From NCBI GenBank assembly GCA_000711775.1, contig ARYC01001234.1:1-64000 (forward strand): a DNA stretch of 64,000 bases, read 5' to 3'. Shown one piece after another: positions 36,301-49,090 of the stretch (positions are counted from its first letter, which is position 1; each line of letters begins with the position of its first letter). The DNA comes from Oxytricha trifallax (taxonomy: Eukaryota; Ciliophora; Spirotrichea; Sporadotrichida; Oxytrichidae). The position numbers were made by a program, and so were the translations under genes. The notes under the pieces are model-generated. The model searched no databases. It had not been told where the DNA came from and was given only the letters and a program-made list of their open reading frames with translations.

Positions 36301-39300
36301 TTGTGGTAAATAAAATAGATTAAACTTCAATCCATTTGATAAAACAATTTTAAAATTAAAATTTATTATTTTCTAAAAATTATTAGAGCACAGTTAGATT
36401 TTTAAAATTTTAAACTATATTTTACATAAATATTTTGTAATCAATTTTACTCTAAATTGTATATTAAATGTTTAGCACACGGCAAATTTATATCAGCCTT
36501 TGACATTTTGAATGAGAAATTCCTTCCAAAAATTTTGACAATGCCTGACTAAATTGAAACTATGATTTTTTACAATATACTTCAACTATAGCAATTATGA
36601 AAATGAAAGAAAGCTATGCGTTATGCTCAAGAATTCATATTAAACTAATATATAATTCTAGATCAAACATTAAAAATAATTAAAATATTGGGTAGTTAAA
36701 TACACAAACAAATTCTTAGAAGAATTTACCTTTTTAAAATTCAATTATGATTTAATAGCTTATTAATTTTATAATTAATTTAGTTCATATACTAAATTAA
36801 TGGGTTTCTTTTTATCATAATTTATAAATATTATACAATATAAAAAAAGTTAATTCTTAAGTTTTACACTTTAAGGGAATTGAATAAATTAATAAAATAA
36901 TTCTGATGTATTTATCAATATCATGGATTACTTCTTCTCTAATTTAGAAATCAGTTTTAAAAAAAGATCTTGAAAACAAGGGCATAACTTGGGAATCATT
37001 TGACTTAAAATTATGCTTTTTAATTTTTAATATTATACAAGTATATTTCAAATGTGGGAATTACATAAAACTAATCAACATTTTAGATTGAATAATTATA
37101 ACTGCCAATAATTTACTTTACTGTTAATCATATTTTATCATACATGAACTAAAGTTAAATTCAATTGTAATTTATTATTATTACTTATCATAAAATATTC
37201 TACTATATATTTTTGCCCTATACATACATAGTTTTAAAACAAACGTTAATCAACTAGAAACTTAATGTACCTTTTATAAATGAATATATAAATAATTTTG
37301 ATTGACATCGTATAAAATAGGATGTTGTATTAGTAGTAATTAATTGAACTAATAATTGCAGAATAGATATAAATACTTTTAAATTTGCATTACTTATAAA
37401 ATTAGCTAAAAATATTCACTAATGACACTATAAAAAATATTGTGCATATTGCACTTTTTTCTTGTTTAATGAATTTATTTAATTAGTTTTGTATGAGTTA
37501 TTGCATGTGTTACTGATATAGACTCCCTTCCCCCGTATGTGATTGTTAGATTTTGGAACTGATATATAAATTACGAAGAGTTTATTAAAAAAAAAATACG
37601 ATCGAGTTTCAGGAGAATTGTGGCATTTATATGTCAGTTGAATCATTGAGAATGCCGATGAGCACGACTCTTTCATATTTTTCTCAAGATGACTGTAAGC
37701 AAAACATTCACAGAAATCATATTGCAGACATTCACCATAAAGTCACTCAATTGCCAGTCAATAAAATTCTCTCATTTTTTTTATATATTTAGTTTTATTA
37801 AATTATAAATTACAACTGAATTAAACTTTAGTTCATGTATGATAAAATATTATTAAAAGTAAAGTAAATTATTGGCTGTTATAATTATTCAATTTAAAAT
37901 GTTGATTAGTTTTATGTAATTTCCACATTTGAAATATACTAGTATAATAATAATAGAAAGTTTTTATTATATAATTAATACAATAAAATCTTAAATAAAT
38001 TGACTTTAAATACACCCATACTTTGTACATTGAAACTATATTATTATTATTTAATTTTTATATAGAAGATTCAAATACCATTATTGAAATATATATTGAT
38101 GAGCCTAAAATCAGCCCAGAGCCCTGGTTCTTAGTATATAATGGGGATGAGATTAAATTGATGTATAAATCCACTATAGTACATAAAGTTCCTCTTCCAT
38201 CATCTCCAATTTCATCTTATTTAAAAATAATTATAATAAATAAATCATTAATACTTTTAATTTAAATTTATCTGTTGCTAGATATTATCATGTTGGTGAC
38301 ACTCCTACAGAAAATCAATTTATATTAATATAGTTCCTTTATTTATAATCAGGAATTTATTGAAAAATTATATCAAATCATAACAATACTAGTAAAGAAA
38401 ATAGTGTTTAAGGAAATATATAATTAAAAATTGGAGCAACTTTTAATTGTGATTAACAGTTAGGGAAAACATACTTTATGCAACTTGAAGAATTCGGAAT
38501 AAGTAGGGTAAAATAAAAATAAAAATAAAAGTTTAGAAAAAGAAATTCCTCTTTATTCTTTTAATTAGAATAAATTAAGAAAATAAATTAATTAAATAAA
38601 TACAATAAATAGCTGATTTATAATATTATATAGCAATAATGACGACTTCTTCTGGAACGACTACTAAGGAAGTTAATATGTGATAAGTTATCATTCACAT
38701 CCAAATTCATTTATATCAATTTGCCCGAAGACAATTAGAGTCAATTATGTGCAATAATTAAACACAATTTAAAGGTTTATAATCTTATTGTTATTATATC
38801 ATTGTATATTAACAGTTTATAAAAGCAAGATCCTAGTAAAAAAAAGAGCATAGCGAATATTAAGTTGCATCATTCAGATATATCACTAATACTATCAATT
38901 ATGCTCTTTGTAGAGGAAATATTTTATATAATTATTACTCTTTCCAAATAGCAATTATTTACACCTCTTTTTTTATCTAATGTTTTTAAATAAAAATCCA
39001 TCCAACATTGTATATATTTTTAATAATATATTAGCATTCTTCATCTTTAGATCCTATATAGTAGAAATAAAAGTTTACCTCATAATTTTTTGTTGTTGTT
39101 GAGTAAAAAATACGTCATTTATTTTTAAAAACGATATGCAAGAACTTTCTTAATTAAAATAAAAATTTTATATATATATACAGATAGTTTATATTTTAAG
39201 TATGGGGTGGGTACCTTTTTAGGAAATTATAACGCTTTTATCATATCTTTTTACATAAAACTTTAGACTCTACAGCTTATGGCTTGGTAATGTTTGACTT

Positions 39301-39570
39301 CAGCAAGTTGTTAATTGACGAGAAAGTAGTCGCAACTCTGCTAAGTAATATTTGAATTTTACTTTCATTTAAAATATATATAAAAATACTATATTTAATG
39401 TTAATCTAAATGAGAAAGATGTAGGCGTCAATCCATTACTTACCAACTTCTCTGACTAAGAAAGAATTGGCTTTATTTACTCATTCAATAACATAAAATA
39501 AATTATTAAATTTAATATTTAACATAATAATCTCTATAATTTATTTATATTCGTAATGGTGCCATATCTT
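33357..39570 (+). other. Field of short coding islands in AT-rich DNA (probable many-MDS gene region)
   Basis: Short coding-like islands, mostly plus strand, separated by 100-500 bp of AT-rich DNA: QLADIFPRDSRYTDYKPIRK (35.05 kb), MSMLSFSFKLDETLEEEDQI (35.63), YDYVFIKHKGEENISFEQKE (36.08), AHGKFISAFDILNEKFLPKI (36.48), SVLKKDLENKGITWESFDL (36.95, after a TTTAG), MSTTLSYFSQDDCKQNIHRN (37.66), IIEIYIDEPKISPEPWFLVY (38.08), TSSGTTTKEV (38.65), YGLVMFDFSKLLIDEKVVAT (39.28), NPLLTNFSDQERIGFIYSFN (39.43). They may be pieces of one or more genes. Order and joints are unresolved and no family was recognised. Confidence 0.45.
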
Positions 39571-39574
39571 CATT

Positions 39575-40465
39575 AAGACAAGGTGTTTTTAATGGGTAAA
39601 TAATAACAATCTAAGGTGTATCCCTTCTGTTATCTCCTTAAGAACCAACAGTATTAGAACGAGTTTGCTAATGAATACATGGTTCTTAGAGAGGCCTAAA
39701 AAAGATTACAAGAATTCGCTTAAGTTAGTTGGTTTCATATTAAGCTATGGTTTTATCGCACTAAGACTCAAGAGATTTAAAATTACTTTGAGAGACTATC
39801 TCTATCATAATCGATGCCCGATGATTTAAACGATATACTTTCAGATATGGTAAAGAGTGTCAAGGAATTGCATGAACTTTGGTATATTCATAGAGATTTG
39901 AAGCCTCAAATTGTAATGCTGGATCTCTGCTCATTAGAAGTAGTTGTAATCGATTTCAATAGAGCTTTAAGATAAGAAATTGTTACTTTAGCATAGGTAC
40001 TTGGGACTCCCGGATACTTCCCAATAAGAGAGAAGTGGACAAATGATTCTGTCTAATGGGATGTTTGGGCATTAGCTGCAATAATATTAGAAAATGAAAT
40101 GGAATGTATGTCTTACTTTGGTACTAAACATAAAAAGCAATCAATAAGTTTGGCTTAGAAACACATAAAGTAAGAAGATGTCTGCAAAGTAATTATAAGC
40201 ATAGCTGTGATGGTAATCGTGAGAGCTCCAAACTATCCTCGATAAACAGTAGATGATATCCTTGACCCACTAGAGAGAGCAAAGTTCAAGAGATACAATA
40301 AAGATAAACAGATAAAATTTGTTTGAATTAATAACACTAATACTCATTAAATATACATTAAATTCACATAAAACCTGCATTTTGTCTACTAACTCCAATA
40401 AGACCCCAACTAAACCCTACAAATCAAAGCACTTATAAACCTCACTAAGGGGTTTTGGGATTTTG
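39575..40465 (+). mobile_element. TBE relic: kinase remnant plus right terminal repeat (short-TIR type)
   Basis: A lone 3' end of a TBE. The terminal repeat (AATCAAAGCACTTATAAACC, then AAGGGGTTTTGGGATTTTG) ends at 40465 and is followed by AAT. The 5' two thirds are missing. It is much more diverged than TBE-1 or TBE-3, so it is an old insertion. Confidence 0.88.
39590..40326 (+). pseudogene. TBE zinc-finger/kinase gene, kinase remnant
   Basis: Reads KVYPFCYLLKNQQYQNEFAN, later TLRDYLYHNRCP, then IHRDLKPQIVMLDLCSLEVV and VIDFNRALRQE, LGTPGYFPIREKW and DVWALAAII, closing at TGA 40324-40326. The catalytic Asp is kept, but the Asn of the HRDLKPEN loop appears displaced (KPQIVML). Frame changes occur near 39.78 kb. 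The fingers are absent. Confidence 0.83.
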
Positions 40466-40468
40466 AAT

Positions 40469-41000
40469 GTTGAAGAATTAAAATAAGATTAGTTTAATTT
40501 AAAAGAAGACATAAATTTTATAAAATCAATAATTTTTTTACATTCAGTATATTGATGATAGCATCAGTTTTTTTAAAACTTAAGAGTAATAATAACCAAG
40601 AAGATCAGATTTGTAGCCTCGAAATATCTAAACTTCAATTTAAACATATTTATAATTTATTAAAAAATACATTAACTTCGATGCTACCACCTAAAAGAGT
40701 TACTGTATCTCCATTAATATAATTTTATTTTCATCAATTAATTAGCTAATTTAAATTAATCAAAGACACAAATCATTTAGAAGTAAAAATCTACGGAGGT
40801 TACTCTTAGTTCATGCTTAGTAATCCTAATGAACTTGAAGAAATAAAATCACAAAAATAAAAAGACTAAAGAACATCTTCGTTTAAGATTTATGTTACAA
40901 GGCCTTCATTTCACTTGTAAATATAGTAAAATACTTAGAGCTCAGCTCTTTCCTCAGGGAGCTTTGTTTATAAATTGAATTTAAAGAATTTGGGGGGGGA
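40469..41000 (+). other. Coding islands of an unrecognised gene
   Basis: Two coding-like blocks: DQICSLEISKLQFKHIYNLL and TSMLPPKRVTVSPL (40.60-40.72 kb), and VKIYGGYSQFMLSNPNELEE with QRTSSFKIYVTRPSFHLQ (40.77-40.92 kb). A G-run of nine lies just downstream (about 40991-40999). No family recognised. Confidence 0.35.
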
Positions 41001-41769
41001 GGGTGTTTCTTGGCCTATAAATTATATTTATGTAATTATAAAATTTTTTACATAGGGTTGTTAATAAATAATTATTTTACAAAATATTTATTGTATAAAG
41101 AGTTTATGCATAATTTAAAAGCTTAAAAAGGTTTTGAATTCATAGCTGTTTAATATTATAAGTAAGATTAAACTATGATAAACAAATTAAATAAAATTGA
41201 GCTAAAATAGCATAAAAATAAACTTTATTTCATAGAGTAAAAAGTCCATGATTTATAAAAAAATTATTTTTTTAATTTTTTTCTGCCAATAATAATTTCA
41301 AGATCTCGGAATACAAGATTTGTGAAGAAAATTTTTTAAAAATATATTATTCAATTTTTTAAGGGCCAGGTAACTTCCCTGAAGATTTGTTTATAATAAA
41401 ATCGGTCAGGAAACTTTACACCCCCAAAGAATTTAGTTAAAATATAAAAGCTCGATAATCACAAATAGATATGTATCTCCTTTTTCACTGTAAAGACTGT
41501 AAAAAAAGGTAAATTCTATAACTAATGTTCCTTAATTAGACAAAGTTGCTGAGATTAGTTAACAAGAAGTTTGTTCTTCATCGTCTAATAAGTTATTAAT
41601 AAAAGATTAAGTTTCACTTTAAAATCAAAATTTACGAAGCAGGAAATATCCAGACATCCATTTCAAAAATGATAATACAATCCTTAAATTATTTAATTAA
41701 ATCTTTTTGTTAAATAATTTTTATATTTTTTTTAGAATCTTATTTTTCAAAAATTATTCCTTAATTTAA

Positions 41770-43581
41770 GTCTAACATTTATTTATACAGATTCATTCTT
41801 CCTTCATACAAACTGTTGACTTATATTTACTCACTCTCTTGCAGCTACTTTGAATCAAATCTACTGTATTGGTAGGTAAATCATTCATTAGATGATACAA
41901 CAATAGCTTCTTTTAGTAATTATTGATTTGACTCCAATAGAATTCGATTCCATTAAACTGTGGGTTATAGGGAACGTAAAATACATGTGTTACGTTTAAC
42001 TCTCCATAGTCTTATGAACTGAGAGGTAGTCAACAAACAGGATAATCTCTTAATCGTTGTATTCATCTCTTGGCTTATAAAAGATTTTAAAATAAAGTGA
42101 AAGAGAAAATAAAAAAATAATATTTATTACTAAACCCATTTTAAGTGAGAGTCTTTAATCATAACTTACTTATTAGATTTTTAATCGTCTGATAGGATGC
42201 TTTCGAGTCATCTGGTGATTCTCGAGGATCATTGGTCTTAATCTCTTTGGCAAGTTTGATTTTTACTTCCTCATCGTAGCATTTTTAGAGCTTAGTGGAG
42301 TTTTTATTGCAGATGATACGCTTGAGGTGTGATGCAAAAGTGTAGGGTACGAAAGGGTTCTCATCAAAAATCTTGATTGTGAAGCTGAATAGCTATTAAT
42401 CTAATTATTGAATTATTTTCTTTGATTTCTCCTCCACCCAGTCAATTCTCTGTACTTGACTCACCACAATCTACTCTTTCTATTGCAATTCTTCTTAATC
42501 TTCTATAATCTAGGTCTTAAAGTGAGCAAATTTAGTTCTAGAACCTTTAAGGACAACCCTGGAATAAGCAGCATTTACAATTTTACTTTCTTCAACAAGG
42601 CCTTACCCTTATTATTGTGAAATTTAATTTTCTGAAGTGTGAAAACCAACGCAGCTCCTCTTGTAAATTTACAACTCGTTCTATCTTACAACCATTTAAT
42701 GTAGCATATTACTTATCAGTGACATGTCACTTCCTTGACTGTCATTACCTCTCATTCTTAAGATAAACTTTAAATACTATTGTACAATCCCTACAAAGTA
42801 ATTATTATTGAAAAACTTTAATTTACCATATGCTTATAATCTCCATCATACATTTAAATCCGGAGGACCCCAGGCTTTTCACTCTTTGTCAGGTCTCTTG
42901 AGATGCTTAAAATGACTTTCCTCTGATTTCTAGAAGATTTTCACACGCACTAATAAGAATCTTCTTAAGCCGATTCCACTACGCTTATAAGGAATTCCAC
43001 TGATTTTTAGAAGTTTTATTTTTTGGCACCCTGGCCACATATTGTGATTCCTAAGGCATCCTAGAATCACTCTCTGGCCAAAAGGTTACGTTGAACTAAC
43101 CTATACTTTGATATTTTTCTTGAATATCGTTTGTTCTTTTCTATGATTAAGGTCTTAAAGCTTCATCTTCTAAAATCATCTCATTTTCTTTTTAAGTTGA
43201 ATTACTAAAACTTCGTCTTGTAGTTAAATTGGCAATCGTCTGGTCTTCGTTGGTGTTCTCCTAAGCTTCTATATTAGCCTTCTTATTAGTCATTCACAGG
43301 AAGAGCTCCCTCACCATTGCCTTAAGTTCGATTTGCTCCAATAGATACTGTTCATGTTTGTGCGTGTTTTCTGAGCCAAGGATGGCTTCAACTGATTCGT
43401 AGATCTATTCTGGTAACTTGCAATAGCTGAATAAGATTTCGAGAAGACTCTTCAAGCGTTAATGGAAGACGGAGGCTGGTAGTGGGTAAATAGCTTGTGA
43501 CTCTGATGCCAGTAGCGGAAGCAGTATAGAGGGTGATAACTTAACTGAAGAGGAGGACCGGCTTTTTTTTAACGATGACAT
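41770..43581 (-). pseudogene. Diverged TBE-like transposase gene with a long unrelated N-terminal region
   Basis: The minus 3' part is plainly TBE-like: QEIILFVDYLSVHKT (about 42.05 kb), VFYVPYNPQFNGIEFYW (about 41.95 kb), LLLYHLMNDLPTNTVDLIQS (about 41.87 kb), with a small frame change between the first two. Upstream are FTIKIFDENPFVPYTFASHL and RIICNKNSTKLQKCYDEEVK (42.4-42.2 kb), ending ...TIKNLI before a GTAAGT-type splice donor; TATAAG precedes the VDYLSVHKT block. The 5' end is ATG 43581 (MSSLKKSRSSSSVKLSPSIL). TGA codons near 43.28 and 42.89 kb interrupt the frame. No telomere-like ends are visible. Confidence 0.6.
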
Positions 43582-43714
43582 CCTGTGGTCTTCAAGCAGC
43601 ATCTTTAATTGAAGGGGAAGGAGAAATAAAATTTAATTTAACTTAGATATATTTAATAGGTGGAGTTTTTAATAAACTAATCAAGTTGCTTTTTATTTTT
43701 ATACCACCCCCCTG

Positions 43715-43740
43715 TAGTAGTAGTAGTAGTAGTAGTAGTG
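43715..43740. repeat. (TAG)n microsatellite
   Basis: Eight uninterrupted TAG units next to a C6 run, in non-coding DNA. Confidence 0.9.
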
Positions 43741-45634
43741 ATTTATTAAAAAGCAACTTACTAAAAGTTATAATAATTATGAGATTTTATAATAATTAAA
43801 TTTTAATTTTGTCAATCTACTATTCTAACAGCTATTTTTCTTTTATTATTAATTAAAGTATTTAATTGATTTTATCTTTTACAATATAGAATGGGATAAT
43901 TGATTGATATAAACAGAAAAGTTTTATTGAAAATATTATTAATAAATGAAAAAGGGTATAATATAATTTTTAAAGTTGAGGATGGAAACTACCTAATGGT
44001 GGAGGAAACTTACTCTGGGGACGCATTACTAGGCAGAAAACTTCCCCACTAATAATTAGATTTTATTAAAAATTAAAATATTTTGAATAGTGAAAATTTC
44101 AAAATTTAAATCTATCTTAATCAAGAATTTAATTATTTTTAGTGTAAATATATTTAAAAGATTAATAAAAAAGTAGATTACTTAAGTTTTTAGTTCAGAC
44201 GAAACGATTTAGAGGCTTAAGAAATTACAATGTGAACATAAAATCAATATTTGATTTTACTATCTGTTTTTTACTATATATCCATTAAGTTTAAAATAAT
44301 TTTTATATAACTTGCTAACACATTCAAGCAAGAAATTTCTTCATGAATAAAGTATACAATATTATTCTATTCGTTTTTAAATTCTTATATCAATAGAATT
44401 AGAGCAATTTATATTTCATAATTATTCAACGCAATTAAACTTATATTGAAAAAAAATAAAAAAATAAATAATAAATTCATAAAAAAACTCAGACAAGGAT
44501 ATATTTAAGGCATATTATTTTATTAATATATGAATAAATCATAGCGTATCTTTCCTATGGAAGAACCTTTCTCTCTTGAGTAAATATATTCACAGGGAAA
44601 AATTACTCTAATTAAAAATACAAAACAAAATTAGCAATTTAATATATGCCTGATTTAATATACGAATAATTAATTACTTATGTTATTCTCATTTTTATTT
44701 AGATTCTTTTATGTATTTTGAAAGAAAAATTTCAATTGTTTTCTAAATATTAAAAAAAATAAATTTTTTATCTTAATTGTATCATTGAAAAAGAAAACGA
44801 AGTTGACAAGGCGAAATTTAATAAAAATTCTAAAATCTTATATAAGGTTTACATGTAATTTTCAGTTAAATTATATGACCTATTTGAGCTCTAATGGATC
44901 ACTTTTATTAAAAAATTGTTATTGTAAATGTAAATGGCCTCCTCCTTGTCTTGATCTTATGAAAAAGAAGGTTAGTATATATCTTATATGAAAACAAAAT
45001 TTTTTTATACTATAAATTAATTCTCTATAGCTAGTACACAATAAAAAAATAATTTTAATTAAATTGTGAATGTTTATATAATTAAGATTTCCAATTAATA
45101 TTAAGAGTTTTATTTAATTAATTTAAATCCAAATAAATGCATCTATTTTAAAAATCAATAATAAAAACACATTATCACAATATTTGTATATAGACTAAAT
45201 AAATAAATTAATCATTTTTTTAATTATATATTATAAACTTTAAAAGTATACTAATGATAACATTATGATCATATAAGATTTAGTTATGAATTTAATATTT
45301 TTCTATAGGAGTATGTGAACAAATCTGATAACGGACGTTTAAAATATTTATATGAAAGTATATGATGTTTAGGAAAAAAATGTTTTAAAATATTTAAATA
45401 ATATTCTATATATAAAATTTACAATATATGATGATGCTAAGTCATGAAAGAAGCCGAATTGGGCCTAAACGACATAATTTTTCAAATGAATTAGGATATT
45501 TTTATAGGGTAGGGGGTGGAAGGGGGGATGGGGTACCCCTGGGGTGAGGGGGATCTCATTTGGAACAAATATCTATTAAAAACAATAAAAAAAAGAAAGA
45601 TGCTTACCAAGTGTAATAATTGTTAAAGTAATAA
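43741..45634. other. AT-rich region with one island and a G-rich tract
   Basis: Mostly AT-rich and featureless. An island at 44785-44991 (RRNLIKILKSYIRFTCNFQL, then NCYCKCKWPPPCLDLMKK) looks partly coding, but I cannot place it. A strand-biased G-rich tract lies at 45509-45552. No gene is supported. Confidence 0.35.
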
Positions 45635-46243
45635 ATGGAGATTTTAAGTCCAATTAAAATTGATACTCACTTAAACAAATTTAACAATCAGATATTAGAA
45701 TATTTCACTCAAAATACACAAGATAGTCAATCTCTTTTAAATATTGGACCTGATTAAAAAAACAAATTTGACTTTTCAGGAGCTTTAGGATTTCTATTAA
45801 TAATTAATTTAAGTATAATTGTTATAATTAATATATTAAATTATCGATAGCTATTATTTTAATTTGAGCATCTTTAAAGTAAAATATCAGTAAAATTTTT
45901 ATCTAAAATTTTAAAAAATATTATTTCAAACAAATACTTTCAGACTTTAGATATTAAAATACTAAATAATGTATTAAAGCAATTTTTAGAAGATATATTA
46001 TTTTTGAATAGTAATCAAAATTTTAATAAGATAAACTTTTAATAGCATATTTTTTCTTTGTTTTAAAAACTAAATAAAGGATTAGGAGCTCATCTTAAAT
46101 TATACTTGTTTATTATACAAATTAATTTCCGAAGAAATTAATTTAAATTCAGAAGGTAATTTACCTAAATTTTAATAAATTCATAAAATATTTCAGATTA
46201 TAATAATTTCTTTACTATTAAATATTTTACTTTAAATTTTTGA
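45635..46243 (+). CDS. Unrecognised small membrane protein
   Basis: ATG 45635 (MEILSPIKIDTHLNKFNNQI) to TGA 46241-46243, 202 residues under the ciliate code. One strongly hydrophobic segment, GALGFLLIINLSIIVIINIL, at residues about 50-69, followed by a Leu/Lys/Gln-rich tail. From about 46.1 kb another frame looks more coding-like (KLISEEINLNSEGNLPKFQQ), so a 1-nt indel or an intron may be present. It could be the 5' end of a longer gene continuing to 47.3 kb. No family recognised. Confidence 0.4.
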
Positions 46244-46399
46244 ATGAGTTAAGATAGAATTCTATCAAAAAGATCTTATAATTTAATTTCAGTTGATTTG
46301 ATTTTTTACAAAAACTATTTTCAAATTAAATATGAATGATTTTCGAATATATAATAATGCTCATTAATAATATTTGCAGGAATAAATTGAATTCAAAAA

Positions 46400-47330
46400 A
46401 ATTACTTAAAATTAAAATTCATTATTTTCAGTTATGTTTTTGGAAATGTATAAAATTACTGATCTCAATATACAGAGTAAAGTGGATTAAAATGAAATGG
46501 TAGTTGTTTTTTCTAAAATGAAAATATCGCTCTGCCCAAGACACAAAAACCTTTATATAGTTTTTAGAATTATCTCAAAATTGAAATGTCTTAATTCTTG
46601 CATAACCTAGCAATAAATGTGTGATCTACCGTAAAATAAACTTAGAATAGAATTTTGAATCACATTTGATTTGATAGTTCTTGATTTTACTCATTATTTA
46701 AATTTAACAAATCGAATGTATTCCTGCAATATTAAGCAATATAAGGAAGAAGTAGAAAAGGCTCAAATTTAATCCTCTAATCAGACCCTTGTCCACTTTA
46801 TATAAAACAAGAAACTGATAATTCAAGCTATATTCAACCTCTAAACATCAGAAACGTTTTAATCGAAGAAATATATAAGAAATTTCCATTTGAATTGACC
46901 AATGAACTTTAATTTATAAAAGCTAATAACCCCAATATAATCAATCCATTATAATATTAGGACTAAAAATCTCAGTTTTTAATTTAATAAAATGTGTAAA
47001 ACATTCATGAGTAACTCTCTCATAATAATAAGTTCTTGTAGACTCAAATTTATCCAATAAACAATTAGAGAGATGAAATGGAAAATTATTAAAATATTTT
47101 AGCTCAAGAATTAGAAGTTCATGAAGAGCTCCAAGAATATGTCGATGAACCAGGTATGATCGGCCTCCTCTAGTTTAACAATGATATGAATCACATAGCA
47201 ATGAATATATTCGGGACATTCACAATTTTTGACTATGTAGATTAAATAAATAAATCAAAGTAGCACACATTTACTTAAATAATTATATAAAGTCAGTATT
47301 ATTTTTAATTTATTTTTATAAGGGTAATAT
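46400..47330 (+). CDS. Gln/Asn-rich unrecognised protein, two coding blocks
   Basis: Block one (46.43-46.62 kb): MFLEMYKITDLNIQSKVDQN then EMVVVFSKMKISLCPRHKNL. Block two (46.81-47.28 kb) is one continuous frame: SSYIQPLNIRNVLIEEIYKK, FLIQQNVQNIHEQLSHNNKF, ILAQELEVHEELQEYVDEPG, IGLLQFNNDMNHIAMNIFGT. It then fades into AT-rich DNA. Very high Gln through TAA/TAG codons is normal for this group of ciliates. Function unknown. Confidence 0.5.
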
Positions 47331-47913
47331 GAAGTTCTATTTTGACAAATTTTTACTATATATATATTTAATAAACTATCTAATTAATGAATTTTTTCAA
47401 GATGAATTAAATCGTAAATATTTCATGCCAATATTTTTTTTATTTAACACTAATCACTAGTATTAAATTAACCTAAATAAACAAATTTTATTTTAACTCG
47501 ATTGTAAGACATTCAATAATAAAATTAAACTATTGATTTATGACAAGAAAATATTAACAGAAACTTAGATGAAATTGAATAATAACTTGAAAGATTAAAT
47601 TGGCCATCACATCATTTTTATTTTTAATTAAATAATTACATATGAATCTAAAATATTCAGATGTATCAATATTGTTCAGAGAAACAAGCTTCTGAAAGTA
47701 AGATAAATGTAGATTTTAATTTAATTACAACTTAATAATTACAATTATTTGTATATTTAGTCTAGTAATAGTTTATTCAATTTAATATAAGTGAAAAATA
47801 ATATAAAATTTAAGCTTTTTGCATATAAGTATTGTTAATATAAAAAAAAATTTTGAGCATCATTTTCAAATAATGTTTATTTAAATTTCTTATTTTGTGA
47901 TATTTTAGCTATA

Positions 47914-49090
47914 ATGGAATACGGTAACAATTAAAACACTCAAGCATCCAGAGAAATAAGCTCAGAGAAATCAAATACTAAGCCAGGAGCAAACTCAACG
48001 AATTAGCTTTGATTCAGTGAAAGTTAAGGTAAACATTTCCTAATAGATGCTAATGGTAAGAAAGTAAAGTGCAACAATGGTGGACAATTATTTCCAAAGT
48101 ACAATCCTTAGCCTACAGGATATGCATCATTCAATAAAAGAAGTGAAACGCTTTCATAACTGTAAAAAGAATACGGAGATGAGCCCTTAAATCCGAGTGA
48201 AGCTGTTATTTTGCCAAATAAAAGCTTGAGATTTTTACATGAACCTCCAAAAAGCACATATCTTCCATCTTTAAATAAGTTCGAAGGGTATGTCTAATTC
48301 AGATGCCCTGTTATTAAAAATTAAAATAAAATGGAATAAGCAGTCAATATAAAAAAGTAGGCTCTAAATATGCCGAATGAAATTTATAAATCTAAGAGGC
48401 GTAACTTAAAAAACTAAAGTTAGAGTCAGATATTTTAGACACTCCCTGCTATTGTAGATAATCCAACTCTAGAACTACTAAATGAATAATAAAAGACAAT
48501 AAATCTTAAATGCCATAAATTATTAATAGTGACAGCGCTCCTTAATCTCCAAAATTAAATCCCAGGCTGAGAATACTTAAAAAACAAAATTTTTCTGCTT
48601 TATATAAATCTTATAAAAGTTCTTCCAAACCAATAGATTACTTTCAGTAATCTAGAGTTTACAAAATTTAGAAGAAAAGTGCAAATAAAATATTGGACTA
48701 ATACTCAAGCTATCTCTCAAAATCTCAATATAAATATGGCAAACGACGAAACTCTTAATCATCAGGAAGGAATGGAATGTTTGGTGAAAATAGAACGAGT
48801 GTCGTGAATACGAAAGAGACAGCTATTAATGTTTTTAATGATAAAAGTATAGGCAACATAAATCATGCTAAAATTGCAGAACTTTCTCTTAAAATAATAA
48901 GTCATAAGGAATCTCAGGAAAATTTGAGGAGCCCACCAATTGAACATAAGATTTAAAAAGAGTATGTCACCAAAAACAGATAAGCTACTTTATTGTAAAA
49001 TTAAGATTAGAAATAAAGCATGATGACCAAAGATAATTCTCTAAGTAGAATATATAAAAGAATGTAAAAATTAGTGAAAAAGAAAATCAA
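47914..49090 (+). CDS. Unrecognised hydrophilic protein with one frameshift at an A-run
   Basis: ATG 47914 (MEYGNNQNTQASREISSEKS) follows a TTTTAG that may be a splice acceptor. The frame is open to about 48500, including ILPNKSLRFLHEPPKSTYLP. Adding one A in the run at about 48490-48493 continues it as QMPQIINSDSAPQSPKLNPR and KSSSKPIDYFQQSRVYKIQK to KRMQKLVKKKIKYKNKP at about 49.09 kb, where composition changes sharply. Ser/Lys/Gln-rich, no membrane segment. The nominal TGA is at 49446, but the part after 49.09 kb looks foreign to the gene. Confidence 0.55.
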
